From positions 1 through 24,964 of the forward strand of contig CAYRLW010000049.1 of the NCBI GenBank assembly GCA_964425215.1: a DNA stretch of 24,964 nt, in the 5' to 3' direction. Both the position numbers and the translations under genes were made by a program. Each line of letters starts with the position of its first letter. Position 1 is the first letter of the stretch. Shown in pieces: positions 16,420 through 24,186 of this stretch. This DNA comes from CAYRLW01 sp964425215 (GTDB lineage Bacteria; Spirochaetota; Spirochaetia; Treponematales; Breznakiellaceae). Below the pieces are notes generated by a model, which worked only from the letters and a program-made list of their open reading frames with translations, had not been told where the DNA came from and searched no databases.

Positions 16420-18912
16420 CTATAGTGTCTCTGCACCTGACAACCTCGGCGGAGGTCGAAGGCGCGTGAAGGGCTCCGCGATGCGATCGAAATTGGCATT
16501 GTAATAAGGATCACGGCCGAAAAGGGCTCCCCAGCGGCCCCAAAGCCGGTCCACCGCGGCGCGGGCGTCCGCCCGCTGCTCCCCAGTCGCTCCATATCCT
16601 CGGGTCTTCGACTCCAGATGATGGAAGGTGGCGTAGGGCGTATAAATCACCTTCAGGTCGTGCATGCGCGCACGGAAGCAAAAATCGACGTCGTTGCCAT
16701 CCACCGGGAAGGCCGCCGCTTCAAATCCGCCTAATTCGGCAAAGCGCGTGGCGGCGACCGCCATACAGGCCCCAGTGACGGCGGTTGTCCGTCGCACCAC
16801 AGCATGACGCCCCAGATAACCACCATCCGCGCCCGGCGTGCCCACTCCTTCATGACCAAGGAAGACGTCCCGCTCGTCGCCAGCGACAAACCCGCCATGC
16901 TGCAAGGCGCCGTCGGGATAGATCAGCCGGACACCGACGGCGCCGACACCAGGACGAAGCGCTTGCGCCGTCAGTTCATCCAACCACCCCTCGCTGATCG
17001 CCAAGGTGTCGTTGTTGAGAAAGACGAGAACATCGCCCGACGCTTCCGCTGCGGCGAGGTTGTTCATCAGGGCCCAGTTGAAAGCCCCGGCATAGAGTAG
17101 AATACGCGTTCGTGGACGGGTCGATAGTTCGGCCAGATAGGCGATCGTCGCCTCGTCGGACGACTCGTGGTCGATCACGATCAATTCCATGGGCGTCCGG
17201 TTGACGGCCTCAAAAGCGAACAGGCTCTCAAGGCAGGGCCGCAGGAGATCCAGTCTATCGCGCGTCGGCACGATCACAGTAGCCGTGGCTGACTTTGGCA
17301 CAGACCAGATGACCCGATGCCTGCCGTCGTTGGGCGCGCCCAGATCATCCTCGGCGCTTGCAATGGACGCGGGCGCGTCCAAGCTTGCGAGATGGTCGCG
17401 GACGCAGTCTCCCCAGGCTTCCTCGTCCCGACGGCGATCGCTTTCATTCTGCCACGACGCCATCACTGTCGGCGAGTGGCCGATCAGCCATCGACCAGCC
17501 TCCAGGGCAAGCGCAGTCGAACTTGCGGCGGCTCCGCCAAAGACCAGTTGAGGCGAGACCGCCTCCCAGGCCGCAAGCCTGACCAGAATAGCAGTGCCGA
17601 CGTAGGGTGTCTGAAGCAGAAGATCGCCGTCGAACGCAGGCTTGAAGCGAGGAGCCACATGGCGAACACCGGCCCCGGGGCCGACATTCTCCAGAACGTC
17701 CTCATCAAAATAGACGGCGTGGAGCGATGAGTTATGCTCAAGGAAGACGGAGCCGGCAGCTGTCAAATCGGCGGCGGGCAGACAGCGCGCCGTAAGAACC
17801 TGCACCAGATCAGTCGACGCCGGAAGGATGAGGCGGTCGAGCGTTACAGCCTCGACGCAGATCCCCTCCGCCGCCGCCAGTCGCCGCGCCAGATCGGCGA
17901 AAAGAACGAGATCCGCTTCGGCGACGACAAGGTGAAGTGACAACCGCGCATGGCTTTGCCGCATCACGGCCTGAGCAGCCGCCTCGACCCGTATAGACGA
18001 GACGCCAACGGCGTCCATCACGACTGCGACTTCGGCGTCGCTATAAGGCTGCTCCTGAGGAGGAGATTCCAACCAGCGGCGGTAGTGTTCGCCATATCTC
18101 TCGATGGGAGTCGCGATCTGGTGCGATACTTGCGGCAAGGCTTCGCGCAGCGCGGTCACTTCTGCGGCGAGAGTTTCAAGGCGGGCGTCCACCTCACCGA
18201 GCGCCCCTCTATCAGCCACGACCTGATAGACCTGAATCTCGCCAAGCGAGCAGCCGGTCGTCGCCTCGCGGACATCCACGACAAGGCCTGCATCGCCCCG
18301 TCGACTGGGGATCGCCACCCTGAACGCACAGTCGCCGCGTCCCGGAAAACGCGTCTCAAGACCGCGATCGAAGACATTGGCCAAACCACACCCGATCAGG
18401 CGGCCATCGCTCCAAAGCTCAACCTGGGCGGGCCGGTCTTCAGCGCCTGGGTTTCTTGCCCAGCCGTTGACCACGCGTCCGTCGCTGCCCCAGACTTCGC
18501 CCTCGATCATGAACGCGTCATCTTGTTCTGGCGGAGCCCAAATATCGGGTCCCGCGACGCTCAAAAATTTCGGATCCGCTAGAAGCGTCCGATAGAGGAC
18601 CAGCCAGTTCGACGCGGCCTGCAACCGCCTCCGTCCTGCGGGGGTCAACGGCAGTCGCTTCAGAGCCCAGGCAACCACCTCCGGCTGAGGCTCTTCCAGC
18701 GCCGCGGCGCAAAAGCGACCAGCCTCCACAGGATTCCGGATCTGATGTGCAAACTCCTCGGACTCGAGAAATGTGCGAAACAGGTTCAAAAGCGGCATGC
18801 CAATATTGGCGGCGATAGCGGTTTCACTCTCGGGCTCTCGCCGCAAGACAAGTTGGTACACGCCCACGACATCATCCGTTGTCGCTACCGTGGCTTCCTC
18901 GGCGAGCCCCAT
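16420..18912 (-). CDS. Large multidomain family 2 glycosyltransferase (rhamnosyltransferase-like)
   Basis: The start at 18912 has AGAGG four bases upstream; it gives 830 residues. In order: a DUF4214-like helical module (about 13-62, VYQLVLRREPE); helical linker; a beta-sandwich module (about 137-235, with VNGWARNPG and VELWSDGRLIG) of the kind found in multidomain glycosyltransferases; a short likely coiled coil (about 240-265); a degenerate GT-A half (about 290-490); then a complete GT2 domain from about 540. The last shows ATVIVPTRDRLDLL, ELIVIDHESSDE, the metal motif FLNNDTL near 631, TGACMAV and VDFCFRARM, as in WbbL-type rhamnosyltransferases. It is cytosolic with no export signal. rmlA and rmlD downstream fit a rhamnose donor, by inference. 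Confidence 0.87.
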   Translation of the reverse strand: MGLAEEATVATTDDVVGVYQLVLRREPESETAIAANIGMPLLNLFRTFLESEEFAHQIRNPVEAGRFCAAALEEPQPEVVAWALKRLPLTPAGRRRLQAASNWLVLYRTLLADPKFLSVAGPDIWAPPEQDDAFMIEGEVWGSDGRVVNGWARNPGAEDRPAQVELWSDGRLIGCGLANVFDRGLETRFPGRGDCAFRVAIPSRRGDAGLVVDVREATTGCSLGEIQVYQVVADRGALGEVDARLETLAAEVTALREALPQVSHQIATPIERYGEHYRRWLESPPQEQPYSDAEVAVVMDAVGVSSIRVEAAAQAVMRQSHARLSLHLVVAEADLVLFADLARRLAAAEGICVEAVTLDRLILPASTDLVQVLTARCLPAADLTAAGSVFLEHNSSLHAVYFDEDVLENVGPGAGVRHVAPRFKPAFDGDLLLQTPYVGTAILVRLAAWEAVSPQLVFGGAAASSTALALEAGRWLIGHSPTVMASWQNESDRRRDEEAWGDCVRDHLASLDAPASIASAEDDLGAPNDGRHRVIWSVPKSATATVIVPTRDRLDLLRPCLESLFAFEAVNRTPMELIVIDHESSDEATIAYLAELSTRPRTRILLYAGAFNWALMNNLAAAEASGDVLVFLNNDTLAISEGWLDELTAQALRPGVGAVGVRLIYPDGALQHGGFVAGDERDVFLGHEGVGTPGADGGYLGRHAVVRRTTAVTGACMAVAATRFAELGGFEAAAFPVDGNDVDFCFRARMHDLKVIYTPYATFHHLESKTRGYGATGEQRADARAAVDRLWGRWGALFGRDPYYNANFDRIAEPFTRLRPPPRLSGAETL

Positions 18913-18937
18913 AATACCTCTACGCACCACCACTATG

Positions 18938-18953
18938 GGTCGACCTTTCGACC
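18938..18953. repeat. Small perfect inverted repeat before the large GT2 gene
   Basis: GGTCGA and TCGACC flank CCTT, 26 bases upstream of the ATG at 18912 in the 96-base gap after the upstream gene's stop (19009). It may be a leader hairpin or operator. It is not followed by a T tract on either strand, so it is not a terminator. Chance occurrence is possible. Confidence 0.3.
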
Positions 18954-19008
18954 GCTGAAACTAAAGATACATAGCATTGAGTCTCGGGGCGAGCCGAAGC
19001 CACGCGCC

Positions 19009-21228
19009 TTATGCAAGATCCAGCGCCTCTCCATTGACGCCTAGGCGTTTCAGTGTCGCGCACAACTGAGCGAACGCCCCCATGATATGGTAGAAGGAAC
19101 TGGCCGGTGCAGGCTCATCAATGAAGACGCCGCTCGCCAGCCGCTTGTCCTTCCAAAGCCCGTCCTCCGTCAGATAGCCCTGCAGAGCCATCAGCGCCTG
19201 GTGGGCGTCCGACAACATGCGGCTTCGCTCGCCGTCATGCGAAGATTCAGCCAGGATCAAGGCGGCCTTGAGCCATTCAGTTTGGGGCCATAGGCGCGCA
19301 CGCCCATTTCGTACAGACCCATCATCATGCATCGCATCGACAGCGACGCGCGCCCGATCATTGACGCCCGCCATACCGCATTTGTAGAGGCGACGAGCGG
19401 CTTCGAGGGCGCGAGGATCATTGCGCAAACGCGCATAACGCGCCAGCAGCCACGCCCACTCGAACTGATGGCCAGGCTCCACGACCCGTCCGTCGTCACC
19501 CTTGGCCGGAAGCCAGTCGGCATCATAGAATTCACGCATGACCCCGCGCACGGGGTCGATCAGACGATCCAGTGCGAATAAGGCCAGCCTATCAGTCCAT
19601 TCGCTCCAGCCGTCGGACGGCGCCTGTTCCTCCCACGCCAGGCAGGCTTCAAGCAGATGCATATGGGCATTGGCCTGGAAAGGCTGATCGCCCGCCTCAC
19701 GCAGGCCAGGGCCTCCCGTCTCGAAGACTGAAAGCGCCGTGCGGACCTTGAGGGCGATCTCCGCCGCATCATCGACGAGCGACGCCCGATGCGCCGAAGC
19801 CAAGGCATAGAGGAAGAAGGCCTGATCGTAGAGCATGGCCGTCTCGTCCAGCGGCCGGTCATCAGCCGTCAGCAAGGTCCGCACCAGACCGTCGGGCCGC
19901 ACGTTGGCGGCGAGCAGATGCTGCAGGCCCGACCGCGCCGCTCGGCGCCACGGCCCAGCCCAGCCCAGGGCCCCCGCCTGCGCATAGACGTAGATTTGTC
20001 TCGCCTGAACGCGCGCGCGCCGCCCGGACGACAGGGGACGGCCTTCGAGGGTCAGCACTTCCTCGAACGCACCGGTCTCGCGCTGCCCCTGGGCCGACCA
20101 GAGCGGCAGCGAGTGCAGGCGCAGCCAGCGCGCAAACGTCTGCGCCTCCTCGGCCAACGTTCGCTCGCGCTTACGGGGAAAGTCCAGATGCCTAGGCGAC
20201 AACGAGCGGACGCGCTCGACCAGCCGCTTCACCTCCTGAGCGCGCGAGATATCCATGACGAGCACAGCGTCCGGCTCGACCACGATCGCGAGATTCTTGA
20301 CGCCCAGCGCCGCCACCAGCACGCCATCCGGCGCCCGCACCAGACACCCTTCGGTGTCCTCGAACACATGTGAGCCGACGTCGCCCTCGCCCGTCGCAGC
20401 GATGGAATCCCAGGCTCCGAGATCCGACCAGGCGAAGTCCACCTCCAGCACCGAGGCCAGTTGGGTCTTTTCCATAACGGCATAGTCGATGGAAATTTTG
20501 GGCGCTTCGCTGAAAGCCGCCGTCAGGATTTCGACCGCACCTCCCGCTGCCGGCAAGGCGGCCCGCGCGGCGCTGACTACGCCGGGTGCGTAGCGCGCCA
20601 TCTCGTCCAGAAGCACGTCGGCGCGGGCGATGAAATTGCCGCTGTTCCACAGATAGCCGTCGGCGATATAGGCCGCAGCCAGGTTACGGTCAGGCTTCTC
20701 GACGAACTGCTGAACCTCGGACAGTCCCCGGCCGCCGGGCCGGATATAGCCATAGGCGGACGATGGCTCGTTGGGCCGAACGCCCAGGGTGACGATGCGG
20801 CCGTCGCCGGCGGCGCCGGACGCCGCCCGCATCGCCGCCTGAAAGGCCTTGTGGTCCGGTACGTGATGATCAGACGCCACAAAGGCCAGAACGCCGCGCG
20901 GGTCGCGCACCGCCACCCAGGCCGCGGCCGCCGCCATGGCCGGGGCTGAATCCCGCGCCTCAGGCTCAAGCAGCAGATGCGCGGACAGGCCGATCTCTTC
21001 CAACTGCTCTACAATCGCGCTGCGATGCCGCACGCCGCCGACGATGATTAGTTGCCCCCCCTCGGCCGCCAGAGGGCCGACGCGCAGAGCCGTTTCCTGG
21101 AAAAGCGTGCGATTGCCGGCCAAGGGTATGAACTGTTTTGGGCGCGACGGACGCGATGCGGGCCACAGCCGGGTGCCGGCGCCGCCGCACATAATCACAG
21201 GAAAGAGAGCCATGCGCCCTTCTAACAT
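19009..21228 (-). CDS. Mannose-1-phosphate guanylyltransferase fused to AGE-family isomerase
   Basis: The 739-residue protein joins two enzymes. Residues 8-340 are a GDP-mannose pyrophosphorylase: GGAGTRLWP (15-23), RPKQF (29-33), QQFVEKPDRN near 173-182, NSGNF near 195-199 and WSDLGAWDS near 267-275. Instead of the usual cupin mannose-6-phosphate isomerase of ManC/AlgA, residues about 360-735 are an (alpha/alpha)6-barrel AGE-type domain (ARVQARQIYVYAQAG, NAHMHLLEACLAW, GHQFEWAWLLARYARL). Together they likely turn fructose-6-phosphate or mannose into GDP-mannose, but the second activity is inferred. ATG 21228 is chosen for AGGAG six bases upstream; ATG 21213 (MALFPVIMCGG) is a near alternative. 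It heads the leftward block and is divergent from the gene at 21373. Confidence 0.9.
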   Translation of the reverse strand: MLEGRMALFPVIMCGGAGTRLWPASRPSRPKQFIPLAGNRTLFQETALRVGPLAAEGGQLIIVGGVRHRSAIVEQLEEIGLSAHLLLEPEARDSAPAMAAAAAWVAVRDPRGVLAFVASDHHVPDHKAFQAAMRAASGAAGDGRIVTLGVRPNEPSSAYGYIRPGGRGLSEVQQFVEKPDRNLAAAYIADGYLWNSGNFIARADVLLDEMARYAPGVVSAARAALPAAGGAVEILTAAFSEAPKISIDYAVMEKTQLASVLEVDFAWSDLGAWDSIAATGEGDVGSHVFEDTEGCLVRAPDGVLVAALGVKNLAIVVEPDAVLVMDISRAQEVKRLVERVRSLSPRHLDFPRKRERTLAEEAQTFARWLRLHSLPLWSAQGQRETGAFEEVLTLEGRPLSSGRRARVQARQIYVYAQAGALGWAGPWRRAARSGLQHLLAANVRPDGLVRTLLTADDRPLDETAMLYDQAFFLYALASAHRASLVDDAAEIALKVRTALSVFETGGPGLREAGDQPFQANAHMHLLEACLAWEEQAPSDGWSEWTDRLALFALDRLIDPVRGVMREFYDADWLPAKGDDGRVVEPGHQFEWAWLLARYARLRNDPRALEAARRLYKCGMAGVNDRARVAVDAMHDDGSVRNGRARLWPQTEWLKAALILAESSHDGERSRMLSDAHQALMALQGYLTEDGLWKDKRLASGVFIDEPAPASSFYHIMGAFAQLCATLKRLGVNGEALDLA

Positions 21229-21356
21229 TCGCCGCTCCTAAGGAAAGGGCGCGAGCGCCATAGAACGTCGCCACGCGACACCGTCAGATATTCTCGCCGG
21301 GAAAGCGCGCTAGTCATGCTCCCCCCGCCCCACCTAAGATGGGCCGCGCGCCAGCC

Positions 21357-21371
21357 TATGAGAGTCTCATA
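21357..21371. repeat. Inverted repeat at the start of the sulfotransferase gene
   Basis: TATGAGA and TCTCATA flank a single G, immediately before the ATG at 21373. The repeat contains GAGAG, the best Shine-Dalgarno candidate for that start, so a hairpin or bound protein here could hide the ribosome site. It also includes an alternative ATG (21358). The 144-base gap 21229-21372 between the divergent genes shows no clear promoter on either strand. Confidence 0.35.
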
Positions 21372-21372
21372 T

Positions 21373-22161
21373 ATGAAAACCGCCTTCGTCGTCCTCGGCA
21401 TGCACCGCAGCGGAACCTCCTCGGTGGCTGGCCTGCTCGCCCTGTTGGGCGCGACGCCGCCGCGCACCCTGATGGGCGCAAAGCCCGAGAATCCGAAGGG
21501 GTTCTGGGAGAGCGAGGTGCTCATGGCGTTCGACGACGAGATTCTGATCCGGGCCGGGTCGTCCTGGGACGACGCTGAACCTCTGGACCAAAGCGTTTTC
21601 AGCGGAGAACAGGGCGATGACCTTCGTCGTCGCGCCGGCGAGAAGCTACAGGAAGAGTTTGGCGGCGCCGAAACCATCGTGATCAAGGACCCGCGCATCT
21701 GCCGCTTCTATCCGTTCTGGCGCGAGGTGTTGATCGCGGCCGGCTATGAACCCTTCGTCGTCATTCCGGTGCGCGATCCCGCCGAGGTCGCCGCCTCGCT
21801 TCACGGGCGCAACGGAATGCCGATAGAAGAGGGGCTGAAGCTGTGGCGGCGCCATGTAGAGGACGCCGAGGCGGCGACTCGCGGCCAGCGCCGTCACGTC
21901 CTGATCTGGCGCCACCTGCTGGACGACTGGCGTGGAGCCGTGACCGCTCTGAGCCACGACTTCGGACGCCCGCTATCCGGCGATGAATCGGAAATCACAA
22001 ACTTTCTAGACCCCAGCGCCTCGCTTCATTCAGGCCAAGCCGATCTGAATCGGGACACGTCTTCATCAAGGCTCTATGCTCGAATAAGATCGCTCACCGC
22101 CAAACCCGACGCAGCTAGCGTAAAGTTCAAAAGATTAAACCAAACCCCAAATATTACATAA
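21373..22161 (+). CDS. Sulfotransferase-family protein
   Basis: The 262-residue reading from ATG 21373 (GAGAG eight bases upstream) begins directly at the fold: MKTAFVVLGMHRSGTSSVAG, with the PAPS-loop motif GMHRSGTS at 9-16. TIVIKDPRICRF follows (about 101-112) and the 3'-phosphate segment VRDPAEVAASLHGRNG is at about 133-148. An in-frame ATG at 21358 adds five residues. It is a paralogue by eye of the gene at 4498 and differs from the 8906 gene type. The enzyme is cytosolic and its acceptor unknown. The last 55 or so residues (from about base 21990) are AT-richer, lower in similarity and Ser/Lys/Asn-rich, unlike the GC-rich front, so the tail may have been replaced. The product may be sulfotransferase-like rather than active. 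Confidence 0.8.
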   Translation: MKTAFVVLGMHRSGTSSVAGLLALLGATPPRTLMGAKPENPKGFWESEVLMAFDDEILIRAGSSWDDAEPLDQSVFSGEQGDDLRRRAGEKLQEEFGGAETIVIKDPRICRFYPFWREVLIAAGYEPFVVIPVRDPAEVAASLHGRNGMPIEEGLKLWRRHVEDAEAATRGQRRHVLIWRHLLDDWRGAVTALSHDFGRPLSGDESEITNFLDPSASLHSGQADLNRDTSSSRLYARIRSLTAKPDAASVKFKRLNQTPNIT

Positions 22162-22186
22162 TATAGAATCGAACATCAGGATCGAC

Positions 22187-23143
22187 ATGTTAGTATTTTC
22201 TGAAGCATTTCATACTTCGTACCAATACAGTCTAGCCCAAGCCATGCCTGAGGTTGACTGGTTTTTTGTGAATGGCTTTTGGGGAAAAAATCGCCCCAAA
22301 CCTCACAATGTACATGAAACACAAGATCGGCCGATTGAGCAATACGACGTATTTCTAAGCCACCACCCCGAGCAATTTTCTCAAATGAGAAAAATGCTTA
22401 TAGAGCACGGTATTAACCCAGCCAAGCTTGTATACGTATCGCACTGGGGCGTACCGAATGAAGAATTATGGAAACACAAGTACTTTGGCAAATCAATTGA
22501 TCAATTTGTCAAAGACGTTTCGGAACACCCGATTGTTTCGGTTTCACACTTCATTTTGCATGACTACAAATTTTATTCTCATGTGATCAACGAGGCTATT
22601 CCGCACTATGTTCCCATAGAGCTCTACGAACAAGCAGAATGGCAACCGGGCGGATCAAGTTACATCAATATCGTCGTAGCGTTTTTCCAACACCTTCGCG
22701 GTGCGGGATCTGATTTTTGGGACAGCCTAGACGAACGCATACCCAGACATATCTACGGCCCCATGAACGAAGGCAGAGCGGCCGGCGAACTCACAACATC
22801 CTCCGACCTTATGGCGTTGGCGACCTCTGCAAAAGGTTATCTTTGGACGGGAGACTATGTAGCAATGTCATTTGCACCGCTGGAGTGCATGGCATGCGGG
22901 CTCCCTATGATTGCCCCGAACAATATGGATTGGTCGAAATTTTTCGTTCATCGCGAAAATATACTGCTCTATAAACACCGCGACGCCCAATCGCTGTACG
23001 ACACAATTTCTGATTTTGAGTCAGACGAATCCTTGCAGCTTCGCCTCTCGGAAGGCGGACGCAGCGTTATTAAAGACAAGTTTGGCGTCGCCCCATTTCG
23101 AGCCCGCTGGCTGCGCGTACTCGACGCTGCAGCATCAGCCTGA
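22187..23143 (+). CDS. GT-B (GT4-like) glycosyltransferase, AT-rich
   Basis: The 318-residue protein starts at an ATG with AGGA five bases upstream. The C-terminal half has the nucleotide-sugar side of a GT-B fold: SSDLMALATSAKGYLWTGDY then MSFAPLECMACGLPMIAPNN, where the usual EX7E region is reduced to one Glu before CMACGLP. The N-terminal half (FSEAFHTSYQYSLAQAMPEV, FLSHHPEQF) fits an acceptor-side Rossmann domain. No export signal is visible. Base composition is clearly AT-richer than the leftward block, with codons such as ATA, TTA and AAA that are rare elsewhere in the window, suggesting transfer from another genome. It lies 25 bases after the sulfotransferase and 29 before the methyltransferase, likely one operon. 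The sugar is unknown. Confidence 0.75.
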   Translation: MLVFSEAFHTSYQYSLAQAMPEVDWFFVNGFWGKNRPKPHNVHETQDRPIEQYDVFLSHHPEQFSQMRKMLIEHGINPAKLVYVSHWGVPNEELWKHKYFGKSIDQFVKDVSEHPIVSVSHFILHDYKFYSHVINEAIPHYVPIELYEQAEWQPGGSSYINIVVAFFQHLRGAGSDFWDSLDERIPRHIYGPMNEGRAAGELTTSSDLMALATSAKGYLWTGDYVAMSFAPLECMACGLPMIAPNNMDWSKFFVHRENILLYKHRDAQSLYDTISDFESDESLQLRLSEGGRSVIKDKFGVAPFRARWLRVLDAAASA

Positions 23144-23172
23144 TAACGGCCTAAAACATCAACGAGAATCTA

Positions 23173-24132
23173 ATGAAAACTCTTGAAGCCTACGATTTTC
23201 TGTTCAAGGCGATGCTAGGGCGCGCGCTTTCGGAAGAGGAAAAACGATCAGTACAGGATCGTTTCGAAGAAAATTCCGTCGCAGACATTACAGCTATAGG
23301 TCATGAGGTCGCTCGCAGCACGGAGTTTCACTACCGTTACCGAGAGAGCTTTGTTTACGACCTGTTCCCAACATCTACAGTAGTTACAGCTAGAGGCCCT
23401 CTTGGACATCAACTTTTAGTTGATCTGCGCCAATTCCATCTTGGATTTTCCATCGTCAACGGACACTTCGAAGGCGATGAAACTGCATTCGTCCTCAATA
23501 CTGTTAAGCGCGGCTGGACCGTGCTCGATGTTGGAGCAAATATCGGGTTTTTCTCGACGATTTTTGCTTCCTTGGTTGGCAACTCCGGTAGAGTAATTGC
23601 CTTTGAACCTGTCTCAGACACGTTCTTGAAGTTAAAGGCGGCGATTTCCCTCAATGGCTTCGAGAATATTATCGACGCTCGTGCGGCAGCCGCATCAGAC
23701 GTGGCTGGAGAATGCCAAATTGCCTATGGTGTTAACTCCGCTAACATGGGTGGCGTAAGCATAGCTCCAGTAGGTGCCAACACCTCCGAGGTGGTTAGAG
23801 AATTTGCTAGAACAGTACGTATTGACGACGCAGTCGGCCAACGTCCTGTACATTTCATAAAAATGGACGTCGAAGGCGCGGAAGGTCTGGCTCTGGCTGG
23901 AGCTCAAGAACTCATCACAAAAAATCGACCTATTATGATGATCGAGTTTAACCCGGTCCATCTAGCTCAAGTTTCGGCGATCACTCCGCTCCAGCTTTAT
24001 GATCGTATTATCGAGTTGGGTTACAGGTCGTCTAAAATCGGCGCTGGTGGATCGTTGACACCCTTCACGCGCCAGGACCTCGATGGAATGACGGGAGAAT
24101 TCATTCTCAATCTCGCCTTCCATCCCGCTTAA
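23173..24132 (+). CDS. FkbM-family methyltransferase with DUF4214-like N-terminus
   Basis: The 319-residue protein has an N-terminal helical module (residues 4-60: YDFLFKAMLGRALSEEEK ... ARSTEFHYRYRE) of DUF4214 type. An SAM-dependent Rossmann methyltransferase follows: motif I VLDVGANIGFFS at 117-128, the acidic-loop FEP at 144-146, MDVEGAE near residue 230 and a C-terminal IMMIEFNP. This order is that of FkbM O-methyltransferases, common in polysaccharide loci where they methylate sugar hydroxyls. It is cytosolic. GAGAA precedes the ATG. Composition is AT-richer than the leftward genes, like its neighbour. It ends 54 bases before argB. Caps or modification of the glycan by O-methylation is likely; the sugar and position are not known. 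Confidence 0.88.
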   Translation: MKTLEAYDFLFKAMLGRALSEEEKRSVQDRFEENSVADITAIGHEVARSTEFHYRYRESFVYDLFPTSTVVTARGPLGHQLLVDLRQFHLGFSIVNGHFEGDETAFVLNTVKRGWTVLDVGANIGFFSTIFASLVGNSGRVIAFEPVSDTFLKLKAAISLNGFENIIDARAAAASDVAGECQIAYGVNSANMGGVSIAPVGANTSEVVREFARTVRIDDAVGQRPVHFIKMDVEGAEGLALAGAQELITKNRPIMMIEFNPVHLAQVSAITPLQLYDRIIELGYRSSKIGAGGSLTPFTRQDLDGMTGEFILNLAFHPA

Positions 24133-24186
24133 AACGCAACTTGATAACGTGACACCCGCGCGCCTTACGGCTATGGCGCGCGGATC

